Shown: positions 52,739-61,080 of the stretch, in pieces
How positions within the stretch are numbered: the first letter of the stretch is position 1
How the letters are laid out: every line of letters begins with the position of its first letter
Assembly: GCF_001484605.1 (NCBI RefSeq)
Contig: NZ_CP013747.1
Span: forward strand, 1,054,001 to 1,118,000
Direction of reading: 5' to 3'
DNA length: 64,000 bases
DNA from: Pseudarthrobacter sulfonivorans
GTDB taxonomy: Bacteria > Actinomycetota > Actinomycetes > Actinomycetales > Micrococcaceae
The notes under the pieces: generated by a model
The model's input: only the letters and a program-made list of their open reading frames with translations
Database searches by the model: none
Told to the model about the DNA's origin: nothing
Program-made: the position numbers and the translations under genes

Positions 52739-55108
52739 GTGGCTCACGTGTTTGTGCAGGCCGACGATTTCTCCGGCGCCGCCGAGGTTGGCTACTGCTT
52801 TGTGGAGCACGGGCTCTCTACGCAGGTCTTGCTGGGAACGCCCGACGGCGGCGCCTCCTCGCCGGGGAACGTCACCGACGTTGTAGTAGTCGATACACAC
52901 TCCCGCGGCCTTCCCGAAGCCGCCGCCGAAGCGCTGGCGACCGAGGCTTTCTCAAGTTCCGCCGCTTCGGAGGCTCAGGTGTCCTTCAAAAAGACCGATT
53001 CCCTGTGGCGCGGCAACATCCGCGCCGAGGTTGCCGCGCTGACAGGCCTGGGCTATCACGCGGTCATTGCCGGGGCACTCCCCCAGCTGGAACGTTCGGT
53101 CCGGGACGGAAAGCCGTTCGCTGCCGGGGTCCCCCTGGGGCAGACCGAGCTGTGGCAGGCCGAGATTTCCGCGCCGCCCGCTGACATCCTTTCCCTTCTC
53201 AGCCCGGACAAGGCTGCCTCGGTGCAGACCGTGGACCTGGCCGAGCTTCGGTCCGGATCACTCGCCGCGAAGCTGGCCGGAAAGCTGGAATCCACCGAAC
53301 CAACGCTGGTGGTGGTTGACGGCGAAACGGTCCCGGACCTGCAGATCGTAGTGGACGCCCTGCTGGAGCTTGGCTTCAGCGCCGGTGGCAGGCGCGTGGT
53401 GCTGGTGGGCACCGGCGGAGCAGCGGACACGCTCGCGAAGCGGCTGGCCGCACAACTTGCGCGAAATGCGCAGGCGGCGGCAAGAGCTGACGCGACCAGT
53501 GCGGAACGGAAGCTCACCGCCAGACCCGTTCTCGCCGTCGTCGGCTCCGCCTCCGGGACTGCGCAGAAGCAGCTGGCTCAATTGGAGGACCGCGGCTTCA
53601 CCGTGGTCCGGCTCAACCCGGACTCCGCAGACACAGCCGGTGCTTATGCCGCCGAACTGGCCCAGGTTTGGCGGTCCTTGGCAGCCGGAACCTGCGTGGC
53701 TATCACGGTTGCCGCCGCAAAAGTGGACCCGTCAAACGCCGCGCGCATTGTCCAGGCGCTCTCCCGCTTCGCCGCACAGGCAGCAACGGAATCGGGCGCG
53801 GACCTGATCCTCACCGGCGGCGAGACGGCCCGCGAAGTCCTGGACGCCGTCGGCCTCCAGCGGCTGGTGCCGCTCGCGGCCGTGCAGCACGGCGCTGTGC
53901 TCAGCCGCGCCGATGACGGAACGCTGGTGGGCACCAAGCCCGGCAGCTTCGGCGATGACCTCGCCCTTGTACAGCTTTACAACGAAATCCGGGAGCGCCG
54001 CGGCCAGTCCGCAGACGCGCCCGCCAACACCCTTCCCAGCAAGACTTCCGAAAGACCTGGAGCAGAAATGACCACCGCAGCAGCAAACAAGACCGAGCAG
54101 GCCGCCCTCCCCCATATCGCCGTCACCATGGGCGACGGCGCCGGTGTTGGACCCGAGGTGGTGGTGGCCGCGGTCCTGGACCCGCAGAGCAACGCCGAGT
54201 GCCGGCCCGTGGTGATCGGGGACGCGCTGCGCCTCCGCCAGGCCGCGGACATCCTGGGCATCGAGGCAGATATCCGGACCATCGCCTCGGTGGAGGACGC
54301 GGTGTTCATGCCGGGCCGGGTGAACGTGATCGACATGGCGCTGCTGCCGGAGGACCTGCCCTGGGGCCAGCTCTCCCCCGTGGCCGGGCACGCTGCCTAT
54401 GAATACATCCGGGTGGCCAGCGAGCTGGCCATGGCCGGGAAGGTGCAGGCCATCTGCACCGCGCCGCTGAACAAGGAGGCCCTGCACGCCGCCGGGCACA
54501 TCTTCCCCGGGCACACCGAACTGCTGGCGCAGCTGACCGGGACCGAGGAAGTGTCCATGATGCTCTCGACGCCCAAGATCCGCGTCATCCACGTGACCAC
54601 GCACATCGGGCTGATGGACGCCATCCGCAAGATCAACCCGGACCTGGTGGAACGCACCATCCGCCGCGGCCACGAGGCCCTGATCCGCGCCGGCATCCCG
54701 AACCCGAAGATCGGCGTCTGCGCCATCAACCCGCACGCCGGCGAGAACGGGCTGTTCGGCCAGGGCGAGGAAGCCGAGAAGATCGAGCCGGGAGTGAAGG
54801 CCGCGCAGGCCGCCGGGATCGACGTCACCGGCCCGCTGCCCGCGGACACGCTCTTCTTCCTGGCCGGCCGGGGCGATTACGACCTGGTGGTGGCCATGTA
54901 CCACGACCAGGGGCACGGCCCCGTGAAGGTGCTGGGCATCGAGGCCGGCGTGAACATCACCGTGGGCCTGCCTGTCATCCGCACCTCCGTGGACCACGGC
55001 ACCGCCTTTGACATTGCCGGCAAGGCGATCGCCGATTCGCGCAGCATGGTGGAGGCCCTGCACCAGGCGGCGGAGATGGCCACCCGGCCCGCCGTGGTCG
55101 GTGGTTGA
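52739..55108 (+). CDS. Fusion: four-carbon acid-sugar kinase + PdxA-type dehydrogenase
   Basis: A 789-residue single ORF of two enzymes. Residues 1 to about 425 are a DUF1537 four-carbon acid-sugar kinase (QADDFSGAAEV, SFKKTDSLWRGN, ILTGGETAREVL). Residues about 455-785 are a PdxA-family NAD dehydrogenase (CTAPLNKEALH, FPGHTELLAQ, INPHAGENGLFG, MYHDQGHGPVK). The usual MGDPxGIGPE reads MGDGAGVGPE. Separate DtnK/PdxA2 pairs convert D-threonate or D-erythronate to dihydroxyacetone phosphate. GTG 52739 has GGAGAGG upstream. The linker retains an internal GGAG and ATG at 54068. It ends VVGG-TGA in a repeat. Confidence 0.9.
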   Translation: MAHVFVQADDFSGAAEVGYCFVEHGLSTQVLLGTPDGGASSPGNVTDVVVVDTHSRGLPEAAAEALATEAFSSSAASEAQVSFKKTDSLWRGNIRAEVAALTGLGYHAVIAGALPQLERSVRDGKPFAAGVPLGQTELWQAEISAPPADILSLLSPDKAASVQTVDLAELRSGSLAAKLAGKLESTEPTLVVVDGETVPDLQIVVDALLELGFSAGGRRVVLVGTGGAADTLAKRLAAQLARNAQAAARADATSAERKLTARPVLAVVGSASGTAQKQLAQLEDRGFTVVRLNPDSADTAGAYAAELAQVWRSLAAGTCVAITVAAAKVDPSNAARIVQALSRFAAQAATESGADLILTGGETAREVLDAVGLQRLVPLAAVQHGAVLSRADDGTLVGTKPGSFGDDLALVQLYNEIRERRGQSADAPANTLPSKTSERPGAEMTTAAANKTEQAALPHIAVTMGDGAGVGPEVVVAAVLDPQSNAECRPVVIGDALRLRQAADILGIEADIRTIASVEDAVFMPGRVNVIDMALLPEDLPWGQLSPVAGHAAYEYIRVASELAMAGKVQAICTAPLNKEALHAAGHIFPGHTELLAQLTGTEEVSMMLSTPKIRVIHVTTHIGLMDAIRKINPDLVERTIRRGHEALIRAGIPNPKIGVCAINPHAGENGLFGQGEEAEKIEPGVKAAQAAGIDVTGPLPADTLFFLAGRGDYDLVVAMYHDQGHGPVKVLGIEAGVNITVGLPVIRTSVDHGTAFDIAGKAIADSRSMVEALHQAAEMATRPAVVGG
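54059..54070 (+). promoter_or_regulatory. Internal ribosome binding site and ATG for the PdxA-like half
   Basis: GGAG at 54059-54062, 5 bases, then ATG 54068 in frame with the fusion, just before TTAAANKTEQAALPHIAVTM. It looks like the original start of a separate dehydrogenase gene and could still yield a free PdxA-like protein of 346 residues. Confidence 0.6.
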
Positions 55109-55122
55109 GCCTGTCGAAACCC
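55100..55122 (+). repeat. Dispersed repeat at the fusion-gene 3' end
   Basis: An exact core GGTTGAGCCTGTCGAAACC (55103-55121) preceded by GGT. The fusion-gene stop TGA is 55106-55108. Confidence 0.85.
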
Positions 55123-55179
55123 GGTACGGCCGGGGCCGGAACTAGCATGGTAACCACGCCCACGGGAAGGAAACCGGGA

Positions 55180-55953
55180 ATGCTGTCGGCAAATGCCAGG
55201 CGCGAGGAGATCTACCACCTCGCCGTCACCACCGGCCTGGCCTCCGTGGAGGAACTGTCCGCCCGGTTCGAGGTCACGGCCTCCACCATCCGCCGCGACC
55301 TGGCGCTCCTGAACGGGCAGGGCCGGCTGGCCCGCACCTACGGCGGCGCCATGGCCCTGGGCGCCCACCCGGAAGCGTCGCTTCGACAGCGCACCGGCGA
55401 GGCCTTTGAGCAGAAGCACGCCATCGCCCGCTGGGCGGCGTCCGTGATCCGGCCCGGGGAAAACATCCTGCTCGACGCCGGCTCCACCGTGGGTGCCCTC
55501 GCCCACGAGCTGCGCGCTTTTGATCGGTTATCCGTGACCACGCCGGGCATCAACACCATGCAGGAACTGGCCGAGTCCCAGGGCATCGAGGTGGACTGCC
55601 TGGGCGGCCGGCTGCGGAGCCTGAGCCAGAGCTTCGTGGGTCCGCTGGCCGAGGCAGCCCTGGAGCGGATGAGCTTTGACCGCGTGTTCCTCGGCGCCGA
55701 CGCCGTCACCGCCGAGGACGGCATCTGCGAGGCCGACCACTCCCAGACCCGCCTCAAGGAACTCATGGCCCGACGCGGCAATCTTGTGTATGTCCTGGCG
55801 GACTCCTCCAAGCTCGGCCTGCGGCCCTTCCACGCGTGGGCGCGGCTCGCGCTCCCCTGGACGCTGGTAACGGACGACGGCGCCGACCCGGGTCAGGTGC
55901 AGAAGTTCCGGGACGCAGGGGTCGACGTTGAGGTGGCCGCCGTCGGTGGTTGA
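55180..55953 (+). CDS. DeoR family transcriptional regulator
   Basis: A 257-residue sugar-phosphate-sensing repressor. The N-terminal HTH (SVEELSARFEVTASTIRRDLALL) is followed by the DeoR effector domain with ILLDAGSTVGALAHEL, VFLGADAV and CEADHSQTRLKELM. ATG 55180 chosen with GGAAGG 10 bases upstream; ATG 55147 is possible. It follows the kinase-dehydrogenase fusion by 71 bases and probably controls the cluster, responding to a phosphorylated intermediate. It ends AAVGG with Gly-Gly-TGA from a repeat. Confidence 0.9.
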   Translation: MLSANARREEIYHLAVTTGLASVEELSARFEVTASTIRRDLALLNGQGRLARTYGGAMALGAHPEASLRQRTGEAFEQKHAIARWAASVIRPGENILLDAGSTVGALAHELRAFDRLSVTTPGINTMQELAESQGIEVDCLGGRLRSLSQSFVGPLAEAALERMSFDRVFLGADAVTAEDGICEADHSQTRLKELMARRGNLVYVLADSSKLGLRPFHAWARLALPWTLVTDDGADPGQVQKFRDAGVDVEVAAVGG

Positions 55954-55993
55954 GCCTGCCGAAACCCGCGGTGGTTGAGCCTGTCGAAACCAC
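55945..55993 (+). repeat. Tandem pair of dispersed repeats after the DeoR gene
   Basis: GGTTGAGCCTGCCGAAACC (55948-55966, one change) and an exact core GGTTGAGCCTGTCGAAACC (55973-55991), 6 bases apart, each preceded by GGT. The DeoR stop TGA is 55951-55953. Confidence 0.85.
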
Positions 55994-56157
55994 CGGTTGG
56001 CCCATGAGCCAGACCTTCCCGCGGCCGATGTAGGGGAAGCCAAGGAAAGCCTGCCGCCAGGAAAGGAATGCCGCGTGGGCTGCCGAGATCGAGCCCGACA
56101 CATTCCTTGCATCACTTAGCCATTGCACTTAGTGTTCCTCCCGTGTTACTTTGCCAT

Positions 56158-56499
56158 ATGGCTAAGTATCCGCAGCTGAATAGCGTCTTCCAGGCGCTGG
56201 CCGACCCCACCCGCCGTGCCGTGCTGGGGCGGCTGGGTGAGGGCCCTGCAAGCATCAGCGAGTTGGCAAAGCCTTTCGATATAACGTTGCCCTCCTTCAT
56301 GAAGCACATCCACCTTCTGGAGGAGAGCGGCTGGATCCAGACGCGCAAGGAGGGCCGGGTGCGCACTTGCGTCATCGAAAAGAAATCGTTCGCCGTGGTC
56401 GAAGCCTGGCTGTCCGAACAACGCGACATCTGGGAAGGCCGCACTGACCGGCTTGAGCACTTCGTCACCACCACCCATGAAAAGGAACAGGAACAATGA
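56158..56499 (+). CDS. ArsR-type HTH regulator
   Basis: A 113-residue winged-helix protein of the ArsR group that pairs with AHSA1 genes: NSVFQALADPTRRAVLGRLGEG, then ISELAKPFDITLPSFMKHIHLLEESG, then IQTRKEGRVRTC. No metal-binding cysteine motif, so it is probably not a metal sensor. ATG 56158; its stop overlaps the next start by 4 bases. CACTTAG occurs twice just upstream (56113-56134), a possible operator. Confidence 0.9.
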   Translation: MAKYPQLNSVFQALADPTRRAVLGRLGEGPASISELAKPFDITLPSFMKHIHLLEESGWIQTRKEGRVRTCVIEKKSFAVVEAWLSEQRDIWEGRTDRLEHFVTTTHEKEQEQ

Positions 56500-56975
56500 A
56501 CTCAGCCACACACCCGGATCTCGATCTGACAATTTCGCGAATCATCAGCGCGCCCCGCTCCGTCGTTTGGGGGGCCTGGACGGACAAAGCGAGCTTCGAG
56601 CAATGGTGGGTGCCTGCGCCTGCCGCCTGCAAGGTCCTGGAAATGGACCTCCGGCCCGGTGGATCATTCCTCACCCAGATCAGCGAGAACGGCGGCGAGT
56701 TCATGCCGCACATCAGTGGCTGCTTTCTCGCAATCGATGAACTCGAGCGAATCGTCTTCACGAATTCCCTGGTCGGCGGCTGGCGACCGGCTGAAGATCC
56801 ATTCATGACCGCGATCATCACACTGAAGGACCACCCGGAAGGTACCGAATACGTCGCCAACGTGATGCATCGCAACAACGCAGACCGGAACATGCATAAA
56901 GAGATGGGCTTCTACGACGGGTGGGGTACCGTCACGAGGCAACTCGCCGAACTAGCAGAGCAGCAGGCGCTGTAG
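56496..56975 (+). CDS. AHSA1/SRPBCC domain protein
   Basis: A 159-residue START-like protein: ISRIISAPRSVVWGAWTD, then FEQWWVPAPAACKVLEMDLRPGG and a C-terminal helix beginning MGFYDGWGTVTRQLAELAE. The family binds hydrophobic ligands or Hsp90-like clients; this bacterial group is functionally uncharacterised. It overlaps the ArsR-type gene, and such regulator-AHSA1 pairs are common. Followed by the relic region. Confidence 0.9.
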   Translation: MNSATHPDLDLTISRIISAPRSVVWGAWTDKASFEQWWVPAPAACKVLEMDLRPGGSFLTQISENGGEFMPHISGCFLAIDELERIVFTNSLVGGWRPAEDPFMTAIITLKDHPEGTEYVANVMHRNNADRNMHKEMGFYDGWGTVTRQLAELAEQQAL

Positions 56976-57000
56976 ACGCCCGCGGTGACGCGGCCCTCGG

Positions 57001-57112
57001 GACGCGCGGCTCGCGCTGCCCGGGACCCTGCTAACGGACGACGGCGCCGACCCGGCTGAGGTGAAAAGTTCCGGGATGCGGGGATGGCGGTTGAGGTAGC
57101 GGAGGTGCAGGG
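57001..57112 (+). pseudogene. Degenerate duplicate of the DeoR gene 3' end
   Basis: Bases 57004-57108 align almost without gaps to 55840-55944, the last 105 bases of the DeoR coding region. Exact blocks include GCGCGGCTCGCGCT and the 18 bases of the ACGGACGACGGCGCCGAC segment. Translation gives ARLALPGTLLTDDGADPAEV, then a one-base deletion shifts the frame and TAG follows. There is no upstream gene body, so this is a dead 3' fragment. Confidence 0.85.
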
Positions 57113-57131
57113 TCGGGCGTAGCATCCTGCC

Positions 57132-57281
57132 ACGGGTATCAACGCCACGAAGATCACCAAGGACGCGCTCACCGCAGACTTCCGGATCCTGGACTACGTC
57201 ACGACGCCGGGATCCCACGTCAGCACGAAGACCTCCTTCGCGATCCAGGACGGAGTAGCTGGGCTGCAGGTAAAGGGGTAG
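57132..57281 (+). pseudogene. Alkaline phosphatase D-like 3' fragment
   Basis: The last 49 codons of a decayed gene: INATKITKDALTADFRILDY, then VTTPGSHVSTKTSFAIQDGVAGLQ, matching the C-terminal strand pattern of PhoD-type alkaline phosphatases (TDFRxxDYVTTPG...F...G.PGL). No start or catalytic domain remains. It ends in TAG lying in a decayed dispersed repeat. The family is assigned by pattern memory; a profile search would confirm. Confidence 0.55.
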
Positions 57282-57319
57282 GGCCTGTCGGAACCCCGGT
57301 TTGGTTGAGCACCGAAACC
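57275..57319 (+). repeat. Decayed dispersed-repeat copies after the relics
   Basis: GGGGTAGGGCCTGTCGGAACC (57275-57295) and GGTTTGGTTGAGCACCGAAACC (57298-57319) each retain most of the core. The PhoD-like relic's TAG lies in the first. Confidence 0.6.
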
Positions 57320-57338
57320 GCGCCTGCGGCATCCATGG

Positions 57339-58262
57339 CTATGGAGAGACGGCAGCGACATTCGCGGTGGAACCGGAGCCTGAACTTCCTACCGCTATGG
57401 GAGCCTGCACTGCGTTGCCCCATTCGGTCCAAGAGCCGTCGTAGTTCCTCACCCTGTCCATGCCCAGCAGGAAAGTCAAGGCAAACCACGAGTGGCTTGA
57501 ACGCTCGCCGATGCGGCAGTAGGTGATGACTTCATCGTCGGCTCGAAGGCCTACTTCGTGGAAGTAGATCTCCTCGAGTTCCCGCCGCGGCCGGAAAGTC
57601 CCATCGTCGGAAACAGCCCGCGCCCACGGGACATTGCGCGCCCCGGGGATATGCCCGCCGCGGAGGACACCCTCCTGGGGGTAATCGGGAATTGACGTGC
57701 GCTCACCCGTGTATTCCTCAGGGCTGCGGATGTCTATCAGCGGTAGGCCGATATGTTCCTGGACGTCACTCTTAAACGCCCGGATGGAGGCGTCGTCGCG
57801 CGTGACCACCGGATACGGCGTTGCGCTCCTGGCGGGCGGCGGCGCTGTCTCCAGAGGACGCCCTTCGGAGATCCAGGTTTCACGTCCGCCGTCGAGCAAG
57901 CGGACGTCAGGATGGCCAAAGAGACTGAACACCCAGAGCGTATAGGCAGCCCACCAGTTGTGCCTGTCACCATAAATGACAACGGTGCTGTCCCGTGAAA
58001 TACCGCGGGACGTCATCAGATTGGCAAATTCCTGCCCCGTCAAATAGTCGCGCATCACCTGGTTGTTCAGGTCCGTATGCCAATCAATTTTCACTGCCGA
58101 CGGTATATGGCCCACTTCATACAGCAGCGGATCCTCGTCAGATTCCACGATGACCAGCCTGCGGTCGGCCATGTGCTGCACAAGCCATTCGGCGGTGACC
58201 AACCTGTCGGAATGTGCGTACTCTGCGATTCGGTCAGAATTGTCTGGAGGTAAGGCTTGCAT
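57339..58262 (-). CDS. Thiosulfate sulfurtransferase (two-domain rhodanese)
   Basis: A 307-residue sulfurtransferase with an inactive N-terminal rhodanese domain (about 20-140; no Cys in the loop at [10 protein letters not shown]) and an active C-terminal domain (about 175-285) with [13 protein letters not shown], Cys near 248. It transfers sulfane sulfur from thiosulfate to cyanide or thiols. AAAGGA precedes ATG 58262. A Ser/Gly tail extends past the domain. Possibly cotranscribed with the CGNR gene 84 bases upstream. Confidence 0.92.
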   Translation of the reverse strand: MQALPPDNSDRIAEYAHSDRLVTAEWLVQHMADRRLVIVESDEDPLLYEVGHIPSAVKIDWHTDLNNQVMRDYLTGQEFANLMTSRGISRDSTVVIYGDRHNWWAAYTLWVFSLFGHPDVRLLDGGRETWISEGRPLETAPPPARSATPYPVVTRDDASIRAFKSDVQEHIGLPLIDIRSPEEYTGERTSIPDYPQEGVLRGGHIPGARNVPWARAVSDDGTFRPRRELEEIYFHEVGLRADDEVITYCRIGERSSHSWFALTFLLGMDRVRNYDGSWTEWGNAVQAPIAVGSSGSGSTANVAAVSP

Positions 58263-58346
58263 TGAGGTCCTTTGATGGGATTGATAGCCCGTCAGCGAAA
58301 AGACCTCCCCCTTGCCAACCTGTTCACCCAGGAACAGGGACGGGAG

Positions 58347-58964
58347 TCAATTCACGAGCTTTGATTCATGTTTTCGCGCCCGGTGCGCTCGAAGATTTGC
58401 CGGGTTGCCGCAGATTTTCACGTCATGCCAAACGCCGCTGTTGTTGCGTGAACGATCAAAGAACGCAACCCTGCATTTTTCGCTGCGGCATAGTTTGAGC
58501 CGGTGCCAGGTTCCCGCGAGTTGGGCCTGGAAAATCTCTGTCATGGCCAGGGACTCGATGTGCCCGGCGCCCGCTCCCTGCGGTTCTGCCTGGAGCATTC
58601 CATTGGATTTGAGCTTCAAGGACGTGGCGGCTGTCCAGACTGTGGGCAGGGCGTCGACGTCGGAACCGACGACGGCGTCAGGGTCCCCTTCGGCGTTTAG
58701 CGTGCCTGCAAGTTCGTCACGAAAGTACCGCAGATGTTCCAGGTCGCGTTCCGTAAGTCTGACTTCGACATAGCGCCTGCCGGTTGCCAGTGCCCACTGT
58801 TTCAGCCCCGCGTCCACCCAGGCTTGGGCGAGCCCAAGGTCAAGCAATAAATCGGACCTTCGCGGCTTTCCGGCGGATTTCGTGTTGAGCAGGTCATGCA
58901 CAAAACCGAGCCCCCCAGGAGCACTTTCCATGTCATAGCGCTGCGTCGCGTTCCAGTCGCTCAC
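58347..58964 (-). CDS. CGNR zinc-finger (ABATE) regulator
   Basis: A 205-residue protein. The N-terminal ABATE-type domain (GGLGFVHDLLNTKSAG) is followed by a C-terminal CGNR zinc finger. The finger is LKLCRSEKCRVAFFDRSRNN, then KICGNPANLRAHRAR; cysteines CxxxxC and the ICGNP variant are clear. Such proteins are probable DNA-binding stress or catabolic regulators. GTG start. It lies between the rhodanese and the CoA gene cluster on the same strand and might control either. Confidence 0.9.
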   Translation of the reverse strand: MSDWNATQRYDMESAPGGLGFVHDLLNTKSAGKPRRSDLLLDLGLAQAWVDAGLKQWALATGRRYVEVRLTERDLEHLRYFRDELAGTLNAEGDPDAVVGSDVDALPTVWTAATSLKLKSNGMLQAEPQGAGAGHIESLAMTEIFQAQLAGTWHRLKLCRSEKCRVAFFDRSRNNSGVWHDVKICGNPANLRAHRARKHESKLVN

Positions 58965-59020
58965 TGCATCCTCTTTCGCCGACTTCTAGGGCACTTGGCC
59001 ATCCACTATGTTAAGTGCGA

Positions 59021-59809
59021 TCAGCGACCTTGAAATTCCAACACAGGGCGTGGCCTTCCCGCTTTCAGGGCTTCCACTGCCGAGTTCAGCCCCGCCTGGG
59101 TGTCTTCGCGGTCAAACAAGGGCATGGCGATATCAAACATGGCTTGGTCTGCCGCAGCGACGCCGCCCAGCGACCAGGTCCTCAGGAGCGCCTTATGCGC
59201 AGCGTATGCCCGTGTGGCGCCGGTGGCGATTCGCTGCGCAAAAGCCAAAACTTCCTCCCGGAGCTTGTCGTCGGAAACGACGCGGTTCACTACTCCGGCC
59301 CGGCTCATTTCAGACGCCGGTACTTTCTCCGAGGTCATCGCCCATTCTGCTGCCCGCGCCTTGCCTGCCCTCTCTGCCACCCGATAGATTCCGCCCAGGA
59401 GAGTAACGATGCCAAGAGTTTGCTCCGGATGCCCGAACTCCGCTGACTCTGCGGCAAAGATGAGGTCTGCACGGAGAGCGAGTTCAAATCCACCTCCAAA
59501 GCAAAGACCTTGAACTTCGGCAATGACCGGCATGGGCAGCAATTCGAGCTGGTTGAAGACTGACATGTAGCGCTCAAACAAGGCACGCAGTTCCCGCGTT
59601 TCGGCGCCCGGCCACGTCATGATGTCACCTCCGAAGCTGAAGTCCGCGCCTTCAGACCGAATGATGACCACACGGGCGTCACTGCTACCGATGGCGGTTA
59701 TAGCTTCGGAAAGCTCATCCGCCATCTGAAGGTCGATTCGGTTCTGGGGCGGATTGTCCAGGACGATGGTGGCCATCTGATCCTGGACAGTGAACGTGAG
59801 GTGGGTCAT
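59021..59809 (-). CDS. Enoyl-CoA hydratase/isomerase family protein
   Basis: A 262-residue crotonase-fold enzyme: starts THLTFTVQDQMATIVLDNPPQN, with the oxyanion holes in ADFSFGGDIM and EVQGLCFGGGFELAL. The usual catalytic Glu pair is not obvious near residue 135 (FGHPEQTLGIVTLLGGIYR keeps one Glu). It hydrates or isomerises an acyl-CoA. It follows the hydrolase fusion by 56 bases in the leftward catabolic operon. Confidence 0.92.
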   Translation of the reverse strand: MTHLTFTVQDQMATIVLDNPPQNRIDLQMADELSEAITAIGSSDARVVIIRSEGADFSFGGDIMTWPGAETRELRALFERYMSVFNQLELLPMPVIAEVQGLCFGGGFELALRADLIFAAESAEFGHPEQTLGIVTLLGGIYRVAERAGKARAAEWAMTSEKVPASEMSRAGVVNRVVSDDKLREEVLAFAQRIATGATRAYAAHKALLRTWSLGGVAAADQAMFDIAMPLFDREDTQAGLNSAVEALKAGRPRPVLEFQGR

Positions 59810-59865
59810 TGGCTTAGGCCCTTTCGTTGAGGGAGTAGTGGCGAACAGGCTGAGTGCCGCAGGAT

Positions 59866-61080
59866 TCAGTCGGCGGAGTAGAATCGGGATTCACCCACGG
59901 CCTTTCCGATCCGCTTACCGAGTTCAGCCGAGAAGCGGAGTGCCGCGTCAAGCGGTCGGTGGTGGATGGCGGCTGAGACTATCTGACCGTTCTCGTCCTT
60001 GGTGAGGATGGTGATTCCGTAGAGTTTGAGACCGCCGAAGGCCGTCGCCTGCCACTCAAGATAGGTGCGCGGACCATTAATGGTTTGCTGCGTGAACTCC
60101 AATGATTCGTAAATGGAGCTGGCTGCGCTCATCACCGTTTTGACGTTCTCCCGGCCGGTGATCGGAGACCGGATGACGGAAGCCTCAAGGACAACGTCGC
60201 GGTGGAAGGCCTCGCCAAAGTCGTCCGCGGACTTGCTGGCAAAGGCGTTGATCCAGCCTTGAGCGTCGGCTCCGCCGGGTGCAGCGGCAGATGCTTCAGA
60301 AATTTCTTGGAGGAACCGGCCGATGAGTCCGGCCACGTTCTGGGGCTGCTGGACGTGGGGCCAGTGGCCCGCCCCGCTGAGTACTTCCTCCTGGACGTAC
60401 TGGAATCGTGGGGCGACCGCTGAAGATACCAGTTCGGCGGTGGCGAAAGCGTCGGCTTCACCGCGGATTATTAGTACAGGTGAGCTAAATTCACTCTTCT
60501 CAGGGGCGTCCGGGATCCCCTCGTTCCAGCAGTCGACGAGGTGGGTCACCACTTCCGGGCGGATGCGGCTGCCTATATAGGTGAGCTTGTCCAGCCCGAA
60601 TTCGTTCAGCCCGCCGCCCAGGTACATCCGAACCCCGCGCTGTGCTTCTACGTTGCCACCGAGCTGCCGGAAGGAGCTGACAGCTTCCTCGGGAAGGTGC
60701 GTCCCTGCCAAGGGAACGGGGGTAACGAATACTGCGCCCAGCACCTTGTCCGGGTGGCGGACACCCACGAGCTCGGCTACGAGCGTTCCCATGCTTTGCG
60801 CGACGAGTACTACGGGCTTGTCCAGCCCAGCCACGACGCGAGCGACGTCGTCGGCATACCGCTGCAGACTGTAGGGGCCCTCATCCCCGCTCCGGTCCCC
60901 CATCCCTGCCAGGTCCAGCCTCAGCAACTGGGCGTCCGCGGTGGCGAGTTCGGAGACGACGTCGTCCCAGACAGTCTGATCGTCCAGGAAACCGTGGATG
61001 AAAAGCACGGCCACATCGCCGCTGCCAGTGGTTGTCAGGGAGGGATCCTGCTCCTGCAACTGCTCAATTACGGTAGTCAC
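59866..61080 (-). CDS. Alpha/beta hydrolase fused to a SnoaL-like (NTF2) domain
   Basis: A 404-residue two-domain protein. Residues 1-270 are an alpha/beta hydrolase: VLFIHGFLDDQTVWDDV, nucleophile elbow VVLVAQSMGTLVAE (Ser near 94), acid in IRGEADAF, and His in GAGHWPHVQQP. Residues about 285-404 form an NTF2/SnoaL fold (GWINAFASKSADDFGEAFHRDVVLEASV split, then SIYESLEFT and TYLEWQATAFGG). GTG start directly follows the flavin reductase TAA. The fusion suggests a substrate passed between or recognised by both domains. Confidence 0.9.
   Translation of the reverse strand: MTTVIEQLQEQDPSLTTTGSGDVAVLFIHGFLDDQTVWDDVVSELATADAQLLRLDLAGMGDRSGDEGPYSLQRYADDVARVVAGLDKPVVLVAQSMGTLVAELVGVRHPDKVLGAVFVTPVPLAGTHLPEEAVSSFRQLGGNVEAQRGVRMYLGGGLNEFGLDKLTYIGSRIRPEVVTHLVDCWNEGIPDAPEKSEFSSPVLIIRGEADAFATAELVSSAVAPRFQYVQEEVLSGAGHWPHVQQPQNVAGLIGRFLQEISEASAAAPGGADAQGWINAFASKSADDFGEAFHRDVVLEASVIRSPITGRENVKTVMSAASSIYESLEFTQQTINGPRTYLEWQATAFGGLKLYGITILTKDENGQIVSAAIHHRPLDAALRFSAELGKRIGKAVGESRFYSAD

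Noticed and set aside
53732..55063. A 443-codon open frame antisense to the PdxA-like half
   Set aside because: His/Gly/Val-rich antisense of a well-supported gene.
55945..55993. Two tandem repeats as a possible CRISPR start
   Set aside because: Spacing is only 6 bases, copies occur all over the window, and no cas genes are present.
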